DNA from: Kriegella sp965368185
Lineage (GTDB): Bacteria > Bacteroidota > Bacteroidia > Flavobacteriales > Flavobacteriaceae
Direction: 5' to 3'
Length of the DNA: 21,217 nucleotides
Assembly (NCBI GenBank): GCA_965368185.1
Contig: CBDULZ010000089.1
Location: 1-21,217, forward strand
In this document: positions 7,850 to 15,794 of the stretch, one piece after another
Layout: each line of letters starts with the position of its first letter
Position numbering within the stretch: the stretch's first letter is position 1
The notes under the pieces: model-generated
The model's input: the letters and a program-made list of their open reading frames with translations, nothing else
Told to the model about the DNA's origin: nothing
Database searches by the model: none
Program-made: the position numbers and the translations under genes

Positions 7850-9115
7850 TTGAAAACCAAAATGATTTTTAGTTTTTTCGATTTTTTAAAAGAAAGAAAA
7901 ATCGATTATAGATTGCTACATGGCTACGTAGGTATCTTTAACAAAATTGACAATTCTTCCGATTACGATGTTTTAATAAAGAAGTCCGACTTCTCTAATA
8001 TCGATCAGATTATTTCAGATTTCTGTGAACGGTATGATTATGCTATCGTTCAATTATTTTATCACGGTGCCTATGCCAAGAATATTTTTGTATATGACCA
8101 AAAAAGGAACGAACTCCTGAATCTTGATATTTATGGTCAACCCTCAGAACGGGGAATTACGATTTTTACAGAAAGACAGGTCTTTCGAAAAAAAAGGGAA
8201 TACAAAGGGGTCTCCATTTTAAGGCCACATCAAGAATTCATTACATATGTGATCAAAAAGGTATATAAACAGGATATGACCATATCCCAATTCGAACACT
8301 TAAAAACACTATACGTCAAAAAAAGAGGCAAATGTGATAAATATCTTAAACGGATTTTTAAAAATAGGAGTGAAGATATTGTAAGGGCATTTCATGATTC
8401 GAATTTCAGTTTTTTTGAAGCACATATTACAGAACTCAAACAGGATTTGCAATCCTCGGAAAATTCAAAACCCCATTTTTTTTGGGGTATTAATAAACTA
8501 GTAAACCGCATCACAAGGCCGACGGGGTTGGCTATCGCTTTCTTAGGCCCCGATGGCGCTGGAAAATCTACAATAATTGAACAGCTATTGCGCCAAAAAA
8601 TGCCTTTTAGACAATACCATTATTTTCACTTAAGGCCAACTACACAGGGTAAGGGTTTAAGAAAGATAATCAAGGACCCTCATAGGCATAAAGTGTATTC
8701 GGCGTTGGTTTCATATATGAAATTAACATATTTTATTTTTCAGTATAATTTAGGATGGTTCAAGAATATTCTCAAGTTAAAGGTGCGGTCTTCCTTAATT
8801 ATTTTTGATCGTTATTATGATGATCTCCTTGTAGATCATCGCAGATATCGTTATGGGGGCAGTAAGGTCTTTGCTAGATCTCTAAGGTATCTAATACCGA
8901 GACCAGATCTGTATTTTGTCTTAACAGCAGATTCAAACATAATTTTACAGCGAAAGAAAGAAGTCAGTTTAAGTGAACTAAACCGCCAAATAAGGGATTA
9001 TAGGGTTTTGGCGGATAATAAAAGATACTACAATATTGATGTAAATAGATCGCCCGAAGCTGTTGTAGTTGATATCACCAAAATTTTAATGGAGAGGATG
9101 CATGAACGCTACTAA
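7850..9115 (+). CDS. Two-domain protein: nucleotidyltransferase-like + thymidylate-kinase-like P-loop kinase
   Basis: 421 aa from TTG at 7850; an in-frame ATG at 7862 (residue 5) is an equally good start. The N-terminal ~120 residues look like a minimal nucleotidyltransferase fold: HG (24-25), SDYD (37-40) giving a D38-x-D40 pair, and LNLDIYG with D93 as possible third metal ligand. A helical linker follows (about 125-205). The C-terminal domain (about 225-421) is a P-loop kinase of thymidylate-kinase type: Walker A GPDGAGKST (233-241), DRYYDDLLVDHRRYRYGG (320-337) matching the DR motif of TMK, and RPDLYFVL (351-358). It is unlikely to be the housekeeping Tmk because of the fusion, the divergent N-terminal substrate region and the operon. 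Its stop overlaps the next gene by 14 bp. The substrate is unknown; a role in a phosphorylated modification of the polysaccharide is inference only. Confidence 0.75.
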   Translation: MKTKMIFSFFDFLKERKIDYRLLHGYVGIFNKIDNSSDYDVLIKKSDFSNIDQIISDFCERYDYAIVQLFYHGAYAKNIFVYDQKRNELLNLDIYGQPSERGITIFTERQVFRKKREYKGVSILRPHQEFITYVIKKVYKQDMTISQFEHLKTLYVKKRGKCDKYLKRIFKNRSEDIVRAFHDSNFSFFEAHITELKQDLQSSENSKPHFFWGINKLVNRITRPTGLAIAFLGPDGAGKSTIIEQLLRQKMPFRQYHYFHLRPTTQGKGLRKIIKDPHRHKVYSALVSYMKLTYFIFQYNLGWFKNILKLKVRSSLIIFDRYYDDLLVDHRRYRYGGSKVFARSLRYLIPRPDLYFVLTADSNIILQRKKEVSLSELNRQIRDYRVLADNKRYYNIDVNRSPEAVVVDITKILMERMHERY

Positions 9116-10115
9116 ATACCTTTCGGAAGGCACCTATGTCGTATTGCCCAGTAAGACAACCCCTAGGGTGTATCTCGCTGTCGGCAACAAAAAAACGGCC
9201 AAGTTGTCCTTTACACTTTACAACCCATTTTCGAAAAAGGCTAAATTACTAAAGGCCATTGCAAAGTTCGTATTTGTGCACTGTAATCCTTTGGCAAAAA
9301 GAATTCTGCCCATCGTTCAAGTTAATAAATCGAAATTCATTAAAAAACTAGAAAAAAAGCTCGAAAAGAGGCTTACAAGTTCAGTATATATCGCTACCGA
9401 TAAGGAAAAATTTGTACTGCAACTACAAGACCGTAATGGCATTGTCGGCTATTTAAAGTATGCGTTTAAAGCGAAAGGGATGGAACGCCTAATAAACGAA
9501 AAAAAGGCAATCAAGGTCTGCGCAGGGTTGGATTTAGTGCCAGAAATCATTTTGAAATCAAAATACAAGAAAAGGCCATTTATACTGCTTGAAAACCTCA
9601 ATGGTTCCTTCGGTCTACCAAATAGGCAAGAATATAAGTCGATTTTAAAATCGTTGGAAAAAGACCGTTCGTTCAAACTTCGTATGCATCCACGGATCCT
9701 ATCCTTAAAAAGTAAGTTGGCGGCGTATGATTTAGAATCACTTGCACATTTATTGGATAAATTGGTCAATTCATCAGAAAACAAATATTTGGAAGTCTAT
9801 GAGCACGGCGATTTTGCTCCTTGGAATTTAATACGAACTGAGCAGGGAATTGTACCTTTTGACTTTGAATACTTTGAAAAAAATGGGCTGCAGTATTTAG
9901 ATGAAATCAAGTATCATTTTCGAATTGAGCATCTTTTAAACAATAAAAACGGAATGGATCTCGTTGAGGCCGTGGCGGTAAATGTGCCCATAGATGAGTT
10001 TAAGGTGCTATTTCAGATTTTTTTGATCAAGGAAATAATTAGAATACACGAAGTAAAAGACAACTATGGTTTTGAGTTATCGTTGCTAAATACATTACGC
10101 AGTGAAGAAGCTTAA
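9102..10115 (+). CDS. APH/choline-kinase-fold phosphotransferase, function unknown
   Basis: 337 aa. The C-terminal half carries the protein-kinase-like APH catalytic loop EHGDFAPWN (234-242; HxDxxxxN with H235, D237, N242) and a metal-binding FDFEYF (253-258; D254, E256). YLKYAF (K119) and NEKKAI (E133) could be the ATP-positioning Lys/Glu pair. The first ~100 residues are basic and unlike the usual N-lobe; they may bind membrane or partner. This fold phosphorylates small hydroxyl compounds (choline, aminoglycosides, sugars, Kdo or heptose of LPS); the substrate here cannot be read. ATG at 9102 lies inside the last 14 bp of the previous gene, and the gene overlaps the following GT4 gene by another 14 bp, so the three products are probably made together. 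No membrane segment is obvious. Confidence 0.75.
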   Translation: MNATKYLSEGTYVVLPSKTTPRVYLAVGNKKTAKLSFTLYNPFSKKAKLLKAIAKFVFVHCNPLAKRILPIVQVNKSKFIKKLEKKLEKRLTSSVYIATDKEKFVLQLQDRNGIVGYLKYAFKAKGMERLINEKKAIKVCAGLDLVPEIILKSKYKKRPFILLENLNGSFGLPNRQEYKSILKSLEKDRSFKLRMHPRILSLKSKLAAYDLESLAHLLDKLVNSSENKYLEVYEHGDFAPWNLIRTEQGIVPFDFEYFEKNGLQYLDEIKYHFRIEHLLNNKNGMDLVEAVAVNVPIDEFKVLFQIFLIKEIIRIHEVKDNYGFELSLLNTLRSEEA

Positions 10116-11343
10116 AATACTTGTGTCAGCTCATGCCTGTAGCCCTTATGAGGGTTCTGAACCTGGAATGGGCTGGAATTTTGTTTCTGAATTAGGCAAA
10201 CACCACGAGTTACACATAATTACCGAAAAAAATAGGTGGGAAGCACCGATTAAGGCTTACATGAAGGAAAATCCTGAACTATGCCAAAATCTCCATTTTT
10301 ATTTTATCGAAAAAGTGCGCAATGATAAACTTCGCAAAATATGGCCGCCTTCCTATTATTGGTTTTATAAGCAATGGCAGAAGAAAGCATATAATCTTGC
10401 ATTAACATTGGATAAAGAAGATGATTTCGATATAATCCACCAATTGAATATGGTGGGATACCGGGAACCTGGATACCTTTGGAAAATGAATAAACCCTAT
10501 GTTTGGGGCCCGGTAGGAGGCTTCCAAAACTCACCATGGCGGTTTTTGCCCGGCCTAGGGCTTAAAGGAATGACCTTTTTTGCCGCACGAAATATTATCA
10601 ATCTTTGGCAATATCACTTAAAAAGACCTAGAAAATCGGCAACCCATAAAAACGGGGCCGTGATAGCGACAACACCTAATGATGCCAATTTAATTTGGAA
10701 GCTCTGGCACAAAAAAGCCGAGATAATTTCAGAAGTAGGGCAAGATGGAACCATTTCTTCTTTGCCTTGTAAACGGAAACCCAATGAAGCTTTAAAAATT
10801 ATTTGGAGTGCACAGCATACAACAAACAAAAACCTACCCTTGCTTTTTAAAGCACTAAAAAATATTGCCATTTCCTATGAACTACATATTTTGGGCATTG
10901 GGGAGATGACCAAGAAATGGAAGAAAAAAGCAAAAAACCTGAATATTGAGAAACAATGTATATGGTATGGCTGGTTAGAGCGGCAAAAAGCCCTTGATAT
11001 TGTGAAAAGGGGGCATGTGTTCTGCATAACGAGCATCAAAGAATTAACGGGGTCCGTCACTTTAGAGGCCCTGTCGCTTGGGTTGCCCATCATCTGTCTT
11101 GATCATCTAGGCTTTTCACACGCGGTAACCGATAAGAGTGGTCTTAAAATTCCCGTCAGCACACCGGCAAAAACCATCAAGGGTATTCAGCAGGCGCTGG
11201 AAAAATTATACAATAACGAAAGCTTTCGCCAAGAGCTGAGTCAAGGGGCTTTTGAACGCGCTGCTGATTTCAGTTGGGACAAAAAAATAGAGAAATTGAA
11301 TAACATTTATTATACACTTCTAAAAGCCAAAGATAACATATGA
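10102..11343 (+). CDS. Family 4 glycosyltransferase (GT-B), first of two
   Basis: 413 aa. The N-terminal domain begins with KILVSAHACSPYEGSEPGMG (5-24), the glycine-rich acceptor loop of a GT4 subgroup that carries EGSExGxGW. WGPVGG (135-140) is typical of the same subgroup. The C-terminal nucleotide-sugar domain has the GT4 E-x7-E motif with E314 and E322 (KELTGSVTLEALSLGLPII), and a closing segment with FSWD before the final helices. It is expected to add one sugar to the growing lipid-linked unit at the cytoplasmic membrane face. GTG start at 10102 yields MKKLKILVSA at the usual distance from the first strand; it overlaps the upstream kinase gene by 14 bp and the next gene by 4 bp. Donor and acceptor are unknown. 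Confidence 0.9.
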   Translation: MKKLKILVSAHACSPYEGSEPGMGWNFVSELGKHHELHIITEKNRWEAPIKAYMKENPELCQNLHFYFIEKVRNDKLRKIWPPSYYWFYKQWQKKAYNLALTLDKEDDFDIIHQLNMVGYREPGYLWKMNKPYVWGPVGGFQNSPWRFLPGLGLKGMTFFAARNIINLWQYHLKRPRKSATHKNGAVIATTPNDANLIWKLWHKKAEIISEVGQDGTISSLPCKRKPNEALKIIWSAQHTTNKNLPLLFKALKNIAISYELHILGIGEMTKKWKKKAKNLNIEKQCIWYGWLERQKALDIVKRGHVFCITSIKELTGSVTLEALSLGLPIICLDHLGFSHAVTDKSGLKIPVSTPAKTIKGIQQALEKLYNNESFRQELSQGAFERAADFSWDKKIEKLNNIYYTLLKAKDNI

Positions 11344-12446
11344 AGAAAGTACTCTTTGTTCTTCATTACCCTCCACCCAGGCACGGTGCGGCTATGGTTG
11401 GGGGCTATATCAAGGAAAGTAAGCATGTAAATAGTTCTTTTGACTGTAGGTATGTGAATTTGGGTACCTCGGTAAGGGTTGATGAAATCGAAAAGGTTGG
11501 CTTTCAGAAGATAAAACGTATTTTTCAGATAGGGTGGCGAATACTCCGATATTTATATGTATTTAAGCCAGATCTGGTATATTTTTCCTTATCCTCAAGT
11601 AGGGCCGGCTTCTATAAAGATGCGCTGTACGTTCTATTGGCCAAGCTGTTTCGAAGAAAATTAGTATATCATTTTCATAATAAAGGAATTAGTAAACGAC
11701 AAGACAAATGGTTCGATGATTTTTTGTATAAATTGGTTTTCAAAAAAGCCGACGTAATATTACTGTCAAAGTATTTGTATTATGATATCGAGAAGTATGT
11801 CACGGAAGACAGGGTACATTATTGCCCCAATGGAATACCGAAACTAAATGACCTCTTAAATAAAAAGACCGCTGAGACGAGCGTTTCTCGTAAAGTTGAA
11901 ATTTTATTTTTATCCAATTTGATAGCCTCCAAAGGGATTTTTGTGTTGTTGGAAGCTTGTAAAGTTTTACTTGACCGAAAAGTGGCCTTTTATTGTACCT
12001 TCATTGGGGGTGAAGGTGATGTTACCGCCACGCAATTTCAAAAAAAGGTAGTCGATCTAGGACTGGAAGCCAATGTGGTTTATGCAGGACGAAAATATGG
12101 CGATGAAAAAATTGAGGCCTATTCAAGAGCGGATATCTTTGCATTGCCGACCTATTATCGAAATGAATGCTTTCCATTGGTTTTATTGGAAGCAATGCAG
12201 TTTGCGCTTCCCGTAGTTGCTACTTCTGAAGGTGGAATCCCAGATATCGTAGAAGAGGGTATAACGGGCCTAATGGTGCCACAAAATGACCCAGGGGCAT
12301 TGGCTGCCACATTGGAAAATCTCATCGAAAAGCCAGAGTTGCGTTCTAGGCTCGGAGCGAACGGAAAAAAACGTTATGACTCAAATTTTAGATTAGAGAC
12401 TTTTGAAGCGCACTTTGTCTCAACGATAAAAAAAATACTTCGATGA
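11340..12446 (+). CDS. Family 4 glycosyltransferase (GT-B), second of two
   Basis: 368 aa. The N-terminal strand KVLFVLHYPPPRHGAAMVGG (3-22) gives the GT4 acceptor loop. HFHNKG (112-117) and YCPNGIP (161-167) are standard waypoints between the two Rossmann domains. The nucleotide-sugar domain starts near residue 186 (EILFLSNLIASKG) and holds the E-x7-E motif NECFPLVLLEAM (275-286; E276, E284), then GGIPDIVEEGITGLMVP (298-314). Agreement with the GT4 consensus is complete, so the enzyme is probably active. ATG overlaps the upstream stop (ATGA, 11340-11343), and its own stop overlaps the deacetylase start the same way. It is expected to add a sugar to the repeat unit; the sugar is not identifiable. 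Confidence 0.94.
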   Translation: MKKVLFVLHYPPPRHGAAMVGGYIKESKHVNSSFDCRYVNLGTSVRVDEIEKVGFQKIKRIFQIGWRILRYLYVFKPDLVYFSLSSSRAGFYKDALYVLLAKLFRRKLVYHFHNKGISKRQDKWFDDFLYKLVFKKADVILLSKYLYYDIEKYVTEDRVHYCPNGIPKLNDLLNKKTAETSVSRKVEILFLSNLIASKGIFVLLEACKVLLDRKVAFYCTFIGGEGDVTATQFQKKVVDLGLEANVVYAGRKYGDEKIEAYSRADIFALPTYYRNECFPLVLLEAMQFALPVVATSEGGIPDIVEEGITGLMVPQNDPGALAATLENLIEKPELRSRLGANGKKRYDSNFRLETFEAHFVSTIKKILR

Positions 12447-13153
12447 ATACGTATAGGTGCTTATCATATCATGGGTTTGGTGGTAATCGAAATAAATATA
12501 CCCTTGACAAAAAAGCGTTTGTCCGGCATTTAACTTTAATCAAAAAGAATAATTTATCGTTTAAAAGTTTGGAGGAGGTTAATACGATTAATTATGACAA
12601 GGCCTCTGTTGCACTAACCTTTGATGATGGTTTTACATCAGATGTGTGGGCAGCGGAAAAATTAATGGAATTTGGTTATTCGGCCACCTTTTTTTTGGTT
12701 GCATCAAATATTAGGGGATCAAATCGTATGTATATGAACAAGGCCCAGGTAAAAGAGATTTCAGATATGGGCCATTCGGTAGGGGTACATGGTAAAACAC
12801 ATACTTGGTGGACATCAAAACCAACAGCGGTGCTGTTGCAAGAATTGAACGATACAAAAAAGTACCTGCAAGATTTGACTTCGAGTGAAGTTGTATCTTG
12901 CTCAGCGGTTGGGGGTAAACTAAACAACAAAATTCTTAAGGCGCTGAATGAAAATCAAGAATTTAAATTTGTTAGAAATACCATTCCTTGGTTTACGACT
13001 ATTAATGCATTTGAAGTAAACTCTACGATTATTATTAAGGGCGATACGGAGCACGTATTCCTCAAAAAGGCAACGGGCGATTTAAATTGCTATCGGTATT
13101 TATTTGCGAAGCAATTCATAAAGAATGGTGTTAAAAAAGTACTAGGCAAGTGA
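12443..13153 (+). CDS. NodB-type polysaccharide deacetylase
   Basis: 236 aa. It belongs to carbohydrate esterase family 4, which removes acetyl groups from N- or O-acetylated sugars with a divalent metal. Motif 1 is LTFDDG (59-63 with catalytic-base D61 and metal ligand D62). Motif 2 is VHGKTH (115-120) giving metal ligands H116 and H120. The usual motif 3 (a Pro/Arg-containing loop such as YPxG) is replaced by SAVGGKLNNK (154-163), so catalysis may be altered. The N-terminal CLSYHGFG and DKKAFVRHL resemble flavobacterial members found in EPS loci. There is no signal peptide, so it probably acts in the cytoplasm on a lipid-linked unit or nucleotide sugar. It is the last gene of the overlapping block; 183 bp separate it from wzc. 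Confidence 0.87.
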   Translation: MNTYRCLSYHGFGGNRNKYTLDKKAFVRHLTLIKKNNLSFKSLEEVNTINYDKASVALTFDDGFTSDVWAAEKLMEFGYSATFFLVASNIRGSNRMYMNKAQVKEISDMGHSVGVHGKTHTWWTSKPTAVLLQELNDTKKYLQDLTSSEVVSCSAVGGKLNNKILKALNENQEFKFVRNTIPWFTTINAFEVNSTIIIKGDTEHVFLKKATGDLNCYRYLFAKQFIKNGVKKVLGK

Positions 13154-13233
13154 GCAAAACCATAAGTTTTGATAATTATATGCCATTCTAGGCGAAAATG
13201 GGGTCAGTAGTTCTCCAATAGCGTATTATTCAG

Positions 13234-13241
13234 TAAATTTG
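13234..13241 (+). promoter_or_regulatory. Possible Bacteroidota promoter -7 element before wzc
   Basis: TAAATTTG is an exact match to TAnnTTTG, 95 bp before the wzc ATG. At a 20-bp distance upstream there is only TTC (13211-13213) instead of TTG. If real, the transcript would carry a leader of about 90 nt that includes the inverted repeat at 13273-13307. Confidence 0.4.
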
Positions 13242-13272
13242 CGGTTTTTGTAGCTGATTAAAACCTAGCTTT

Positions 13273-13307
13273 TTAGAGTTCTAATACCCATGTATTTCTT
13301 TAGAACT
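13273..13307. promoter_or_regulatory. Inverted repeats in the wzc leader (operator or hairpin candidate)
   Basis: TTAGAGTTCTAA (13273-13284) is a palindrome with 5-bp arms and a 2-bp centre. Its right part AGTTCTAA (13277-13284) is also the perfect reverse complement of TTAGAACT (13300-13307), across a 15-base spacer. The element ends 29 bp before the wzc start. It may be a protein-binding site or an RNA hairpin in the wzc 5' leader. Confidence 0.4.
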
Positions 13308-13336
13308 TGAATTTTGCCATAAAATAGTAGTATTAG

Positions 13337-15724
13337 ATGGAGAACCCACGACATATAGGTGCAGAGGAAGTAGATGAATCTTTAATCTCTAAAGAAACGA
13401 TTCTAAAATATATTCGTCATTGGCCCTGGTTTGTGGTAGGGGTTGTTGTTAGTCTGTGTATCGGCTATGTCTATATGAATGTTACGGACCCCACGTATTC
13501 TTCCTTCGCCGAAATAAAGATCATAAATGACGACAATCAATCTGATATCGCTTCGCAAGTTACTTCGAGTTTCGGTTTTGGGGGTGATGTCAATTTAGAG
13601 AACGAAGTAGCGGTGCTTAAGTCTTTTCGGCTGCTAGATCAGGTAGTGGAAGAGTTGAATCTTGATATTGCTTGTTATGAAAGCGGTTTTTTTAAGTCGA
13701 GCCTTCTTTGGAACCCGCCTTTTGCGATTGCCAGAAAAAATGCCAAAGATGGTTTGGTCGAAGCGAGGGAATATGGGGTCGAAGTCATGAAAGAGAAATT
13801 TATTGTGACCGATGAAGATGATACTGTTTATACCCTGCCCTTTGACAAACCGCGGGTTGACGTGCCTCAACTTCCTTTCCATATTGTACCCACCGAAAAT
13901 TTAGGCTTGCAGGAAGATCGAAAGTATAAGGTCGTTGTAAAACCAAGAAAGAAAACGGTTTTTGACTTGATTGAAAATATTGAAATTGAGGCGGTCCATA
14001 AGAAAAGCGAGGTGCTTTCCCTATCGATTTTAGGTACTAATCGGCAACAATCAGAGGCTATTTTAAACACAATTATAGATAAATTTAACCAAGACGGTAT
14101 AGCTGATCGGCAATTGGTCTCGAAGCGAACCTTAGATTTCATCGATGAAAGGTTTATGTATTTGTCTGGGGAATTGGATTCCATTGAATCGGGAAAACAA
14201 GATTTCAAAAAGGATAACAAACTTTCCAATATTCAGGAAGATGCCACCTTTGCACTACGGAGAAAGTCTCAGACCGATGCTGAGGTAGGTGAATTGCGTA
14301 CCCAGATCTCACTTGCTAGTTTGCTTAAAAGTGGCGTTCTTAAACAAGATGCCTATAGTTTGTTGCCTTCTGATATCGGGCTGCAGAACGGGAGTGTAAA
14401 TGCCTTGGTTTCCGATTACAACGAATTGGCATTGCAGCGATCAAAATTGATAACCAGTGTAGGTAAAGATCATCCTTCGCTACAACTTTTAAACCAACAA
14501 CTGGAGCAAGGTAAAAATAACATCCTTAAAACGGTCGATGTGTATCAAAGTCAATTGCGTACATCTTTGGGGCGGCTTAATAGAGAATTGGATATCGCAG
14601 GGGATATGTTCTCCGAGCTTCCGGAAAAGGAAAAAACCTTACGTTCGATAGAACGGCAACAGAGCATTAAGGAAAAACTTTTTCTTTTGTTATTGCAAAA
14701 GCGGGAAGAAGCAGCGATCAATTATGCCATAACGGCACCTTCTTTTAAGATTGTAGATTACGCGGTTACCGCCGACAAGCCCGTAGCGCCAAAAAAAGTG
14801 CTCATTTATCCCTTGTTTTTTCTCATGGGGTTGGTCGTGCCAGCTGGGTTATTGTATGTACGCTTTGCAATGGATACTACCGTTCATGACGCTTCGGAAA
14901 TTGAGAAGGCGAACCCGGGAATACCGCTCATTGGTGAAATTCCGAGTTTTCAAGATACCACAGTTAAATTTGATTTCAACCACCGCTCTCCACTGGTTGA
15001 ATCGTTCCGTATTTTAAGTACCAACGTAGACTATCGACAGCCTAAAACGGATAATGATAGCGAAGGTTGCCATGTGATTTATGTGACTTCGGCAGTCAAG
15101 GGTGAGGGAAAAACCACGGTTTCATTGAACTTGTCATTGGCATACGCCAGTTTAAAAAAGAAGGTACTGCTTGTAGGTTCCGATTTAAGAAATCCACAAT
15201 TGCACAAACATTTTGAAGGGATTACAAAAAATGCACTAGGGTTGTCCGATTATTTGAACGACCCAAAAATGGATTGGCAACAATGTATTCAACAAGGTTA
15301 TGGATCAGATGGCTATCATAAAATTTGTTCAAACGGAACCGTTCTTGTGAATCCTCCCGAACTATTATCCGGACCTAGTTTTGAAAAATTTATAGAGAAG
15401 GCTAGAAATGAGTTTGATTATGTTATCGTCGATACGGCTCCGACCTTATTGGTGACGGATACCTTATTGATTTCCAAGTATGCAGATACCACCTTGTTCG
15501 TCGTTAGGGCCGGTTTTACAGAGAAAAATTTACTGGCGTTTTCCAGAAATTTACATAACACGAAAAAAATGCCCAACATGGCTTATGTACTAAACAATGC
15601 CGGCTTTGATGAAAATTACGGGTATAATTATGGCTATGTCTATGGTTATGAAAATGACAACCATGATGTGCACTATCAAAAACGGAATTATTGGTCAAAA
15701 CTCTTACGAAAAAAGAGCGCTTGA
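13337..15724 (+). CDS. wzc: Wzc-type chain-length determinant and tyrosine autokinase
   Basis: 795 aa inner-membrane protein controlling polysaccharide polymerisation and export. Membrane segment 1 lies at about 31-48 (after HWPWFVVG), the Wzz domain and periplasmic coiled-coil region at about 50-480, and membrane segment 2 at about 493-512. The cytoplasmic BY-kinase domain has Walker A SAVKGEGKTT (585-594, K592), a Walker A' segment LLVGSDLRNP (611-620) in which Gly replaces the first Asp of the usual DxDxR, and Walker B VIVDTAP (696-702, D699). The C-terminal tail holds eight tyrosines between 761 and 785 (YGYNYGYVYGY core), the autophosphorylation cluster. ATG start at 13337; 183-bp upstream gap with its own likely promoter. 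It is convergent with the sugar transferase gene. A Wza partner is not in the window. Confidence 0.95.
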   Translation: MENPRHIGAEEVDESLISKETILKYIRHWPWFVVGVVVSLCIGYVYMNVTDPTYSSFAEIKIINDDNQSDIASQVTSSFGFGGDVNLENEVAVLKSFRLLDQVVEELNLDIACYESGFFKSSLLWNPPFAIARKNAKDGLVEAREYGVEVMKEKFIVTDEDDTVYTLPFDKPRVDVPQLPFHIVPTENLGLQEDRKYKVVVKPRKKTVFDLIENIEIEAVHKKSEVLSLSILGTNRQQSEAILNTIIDKFNQDGIADRQLVSKRTLDFIDERFMYLSGELDSIESGKQDFKKDNKLSNIQEDATFALRRKSQTDAEVGELRTQISLASLLKSGVLKQDAYSLLPSDIGLQNGSVNALVSDYNELALQRSKLITSVGKDHPSLQLLNQQLEQGKNNILKTVDVYQSQLRTSLGRLNRELDIAGDMFSELPEKEKTLRSIERQQSIKEKLFLLLLQKREEAAINYAITAPSFKIVDYAVTADKPVAPKKVLIYPLFFLMGLVVPAGLLYVRFAMDTTVHDASEIEKANPGIPLIGEIPSFQDTTVKFDFNHRSPLVESFRILSTNVDYRQPKTDNDSEGCHVIYVTSAVKGEGKTTVSLNLSLAYASLKKKVLLVGSDLRNPQLHKHFEGITKNALGLSDYLNDPKMDWQQCIQQGYGSDGYHKICSNGTVLVNPPELLSGPSFEKFIEKARNEFDYVIVDTAPTLLVTDTLLISKYADTTLFVVRAGFTEKNLLAFSRNLHNTKKMPNMAYVLNNAGFDENYGYNYGYVYGYENDNHDVHYQKRNYWSKLLRKKSA

Positions 15725-15794
15725 TTCAAATGGTGTTAGATATTTTTTGTTTAGTCCCGTAGAAGTATCCCTCTTGTTTATGATTGTGGCGGGT

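Noticed and set aside
15725..15794. Bidirectional terminator between wzc and the sugar transferase
   Set aside because: I expected one between convergent genes, but found no stem with more than about 4 bp next to a T-run.
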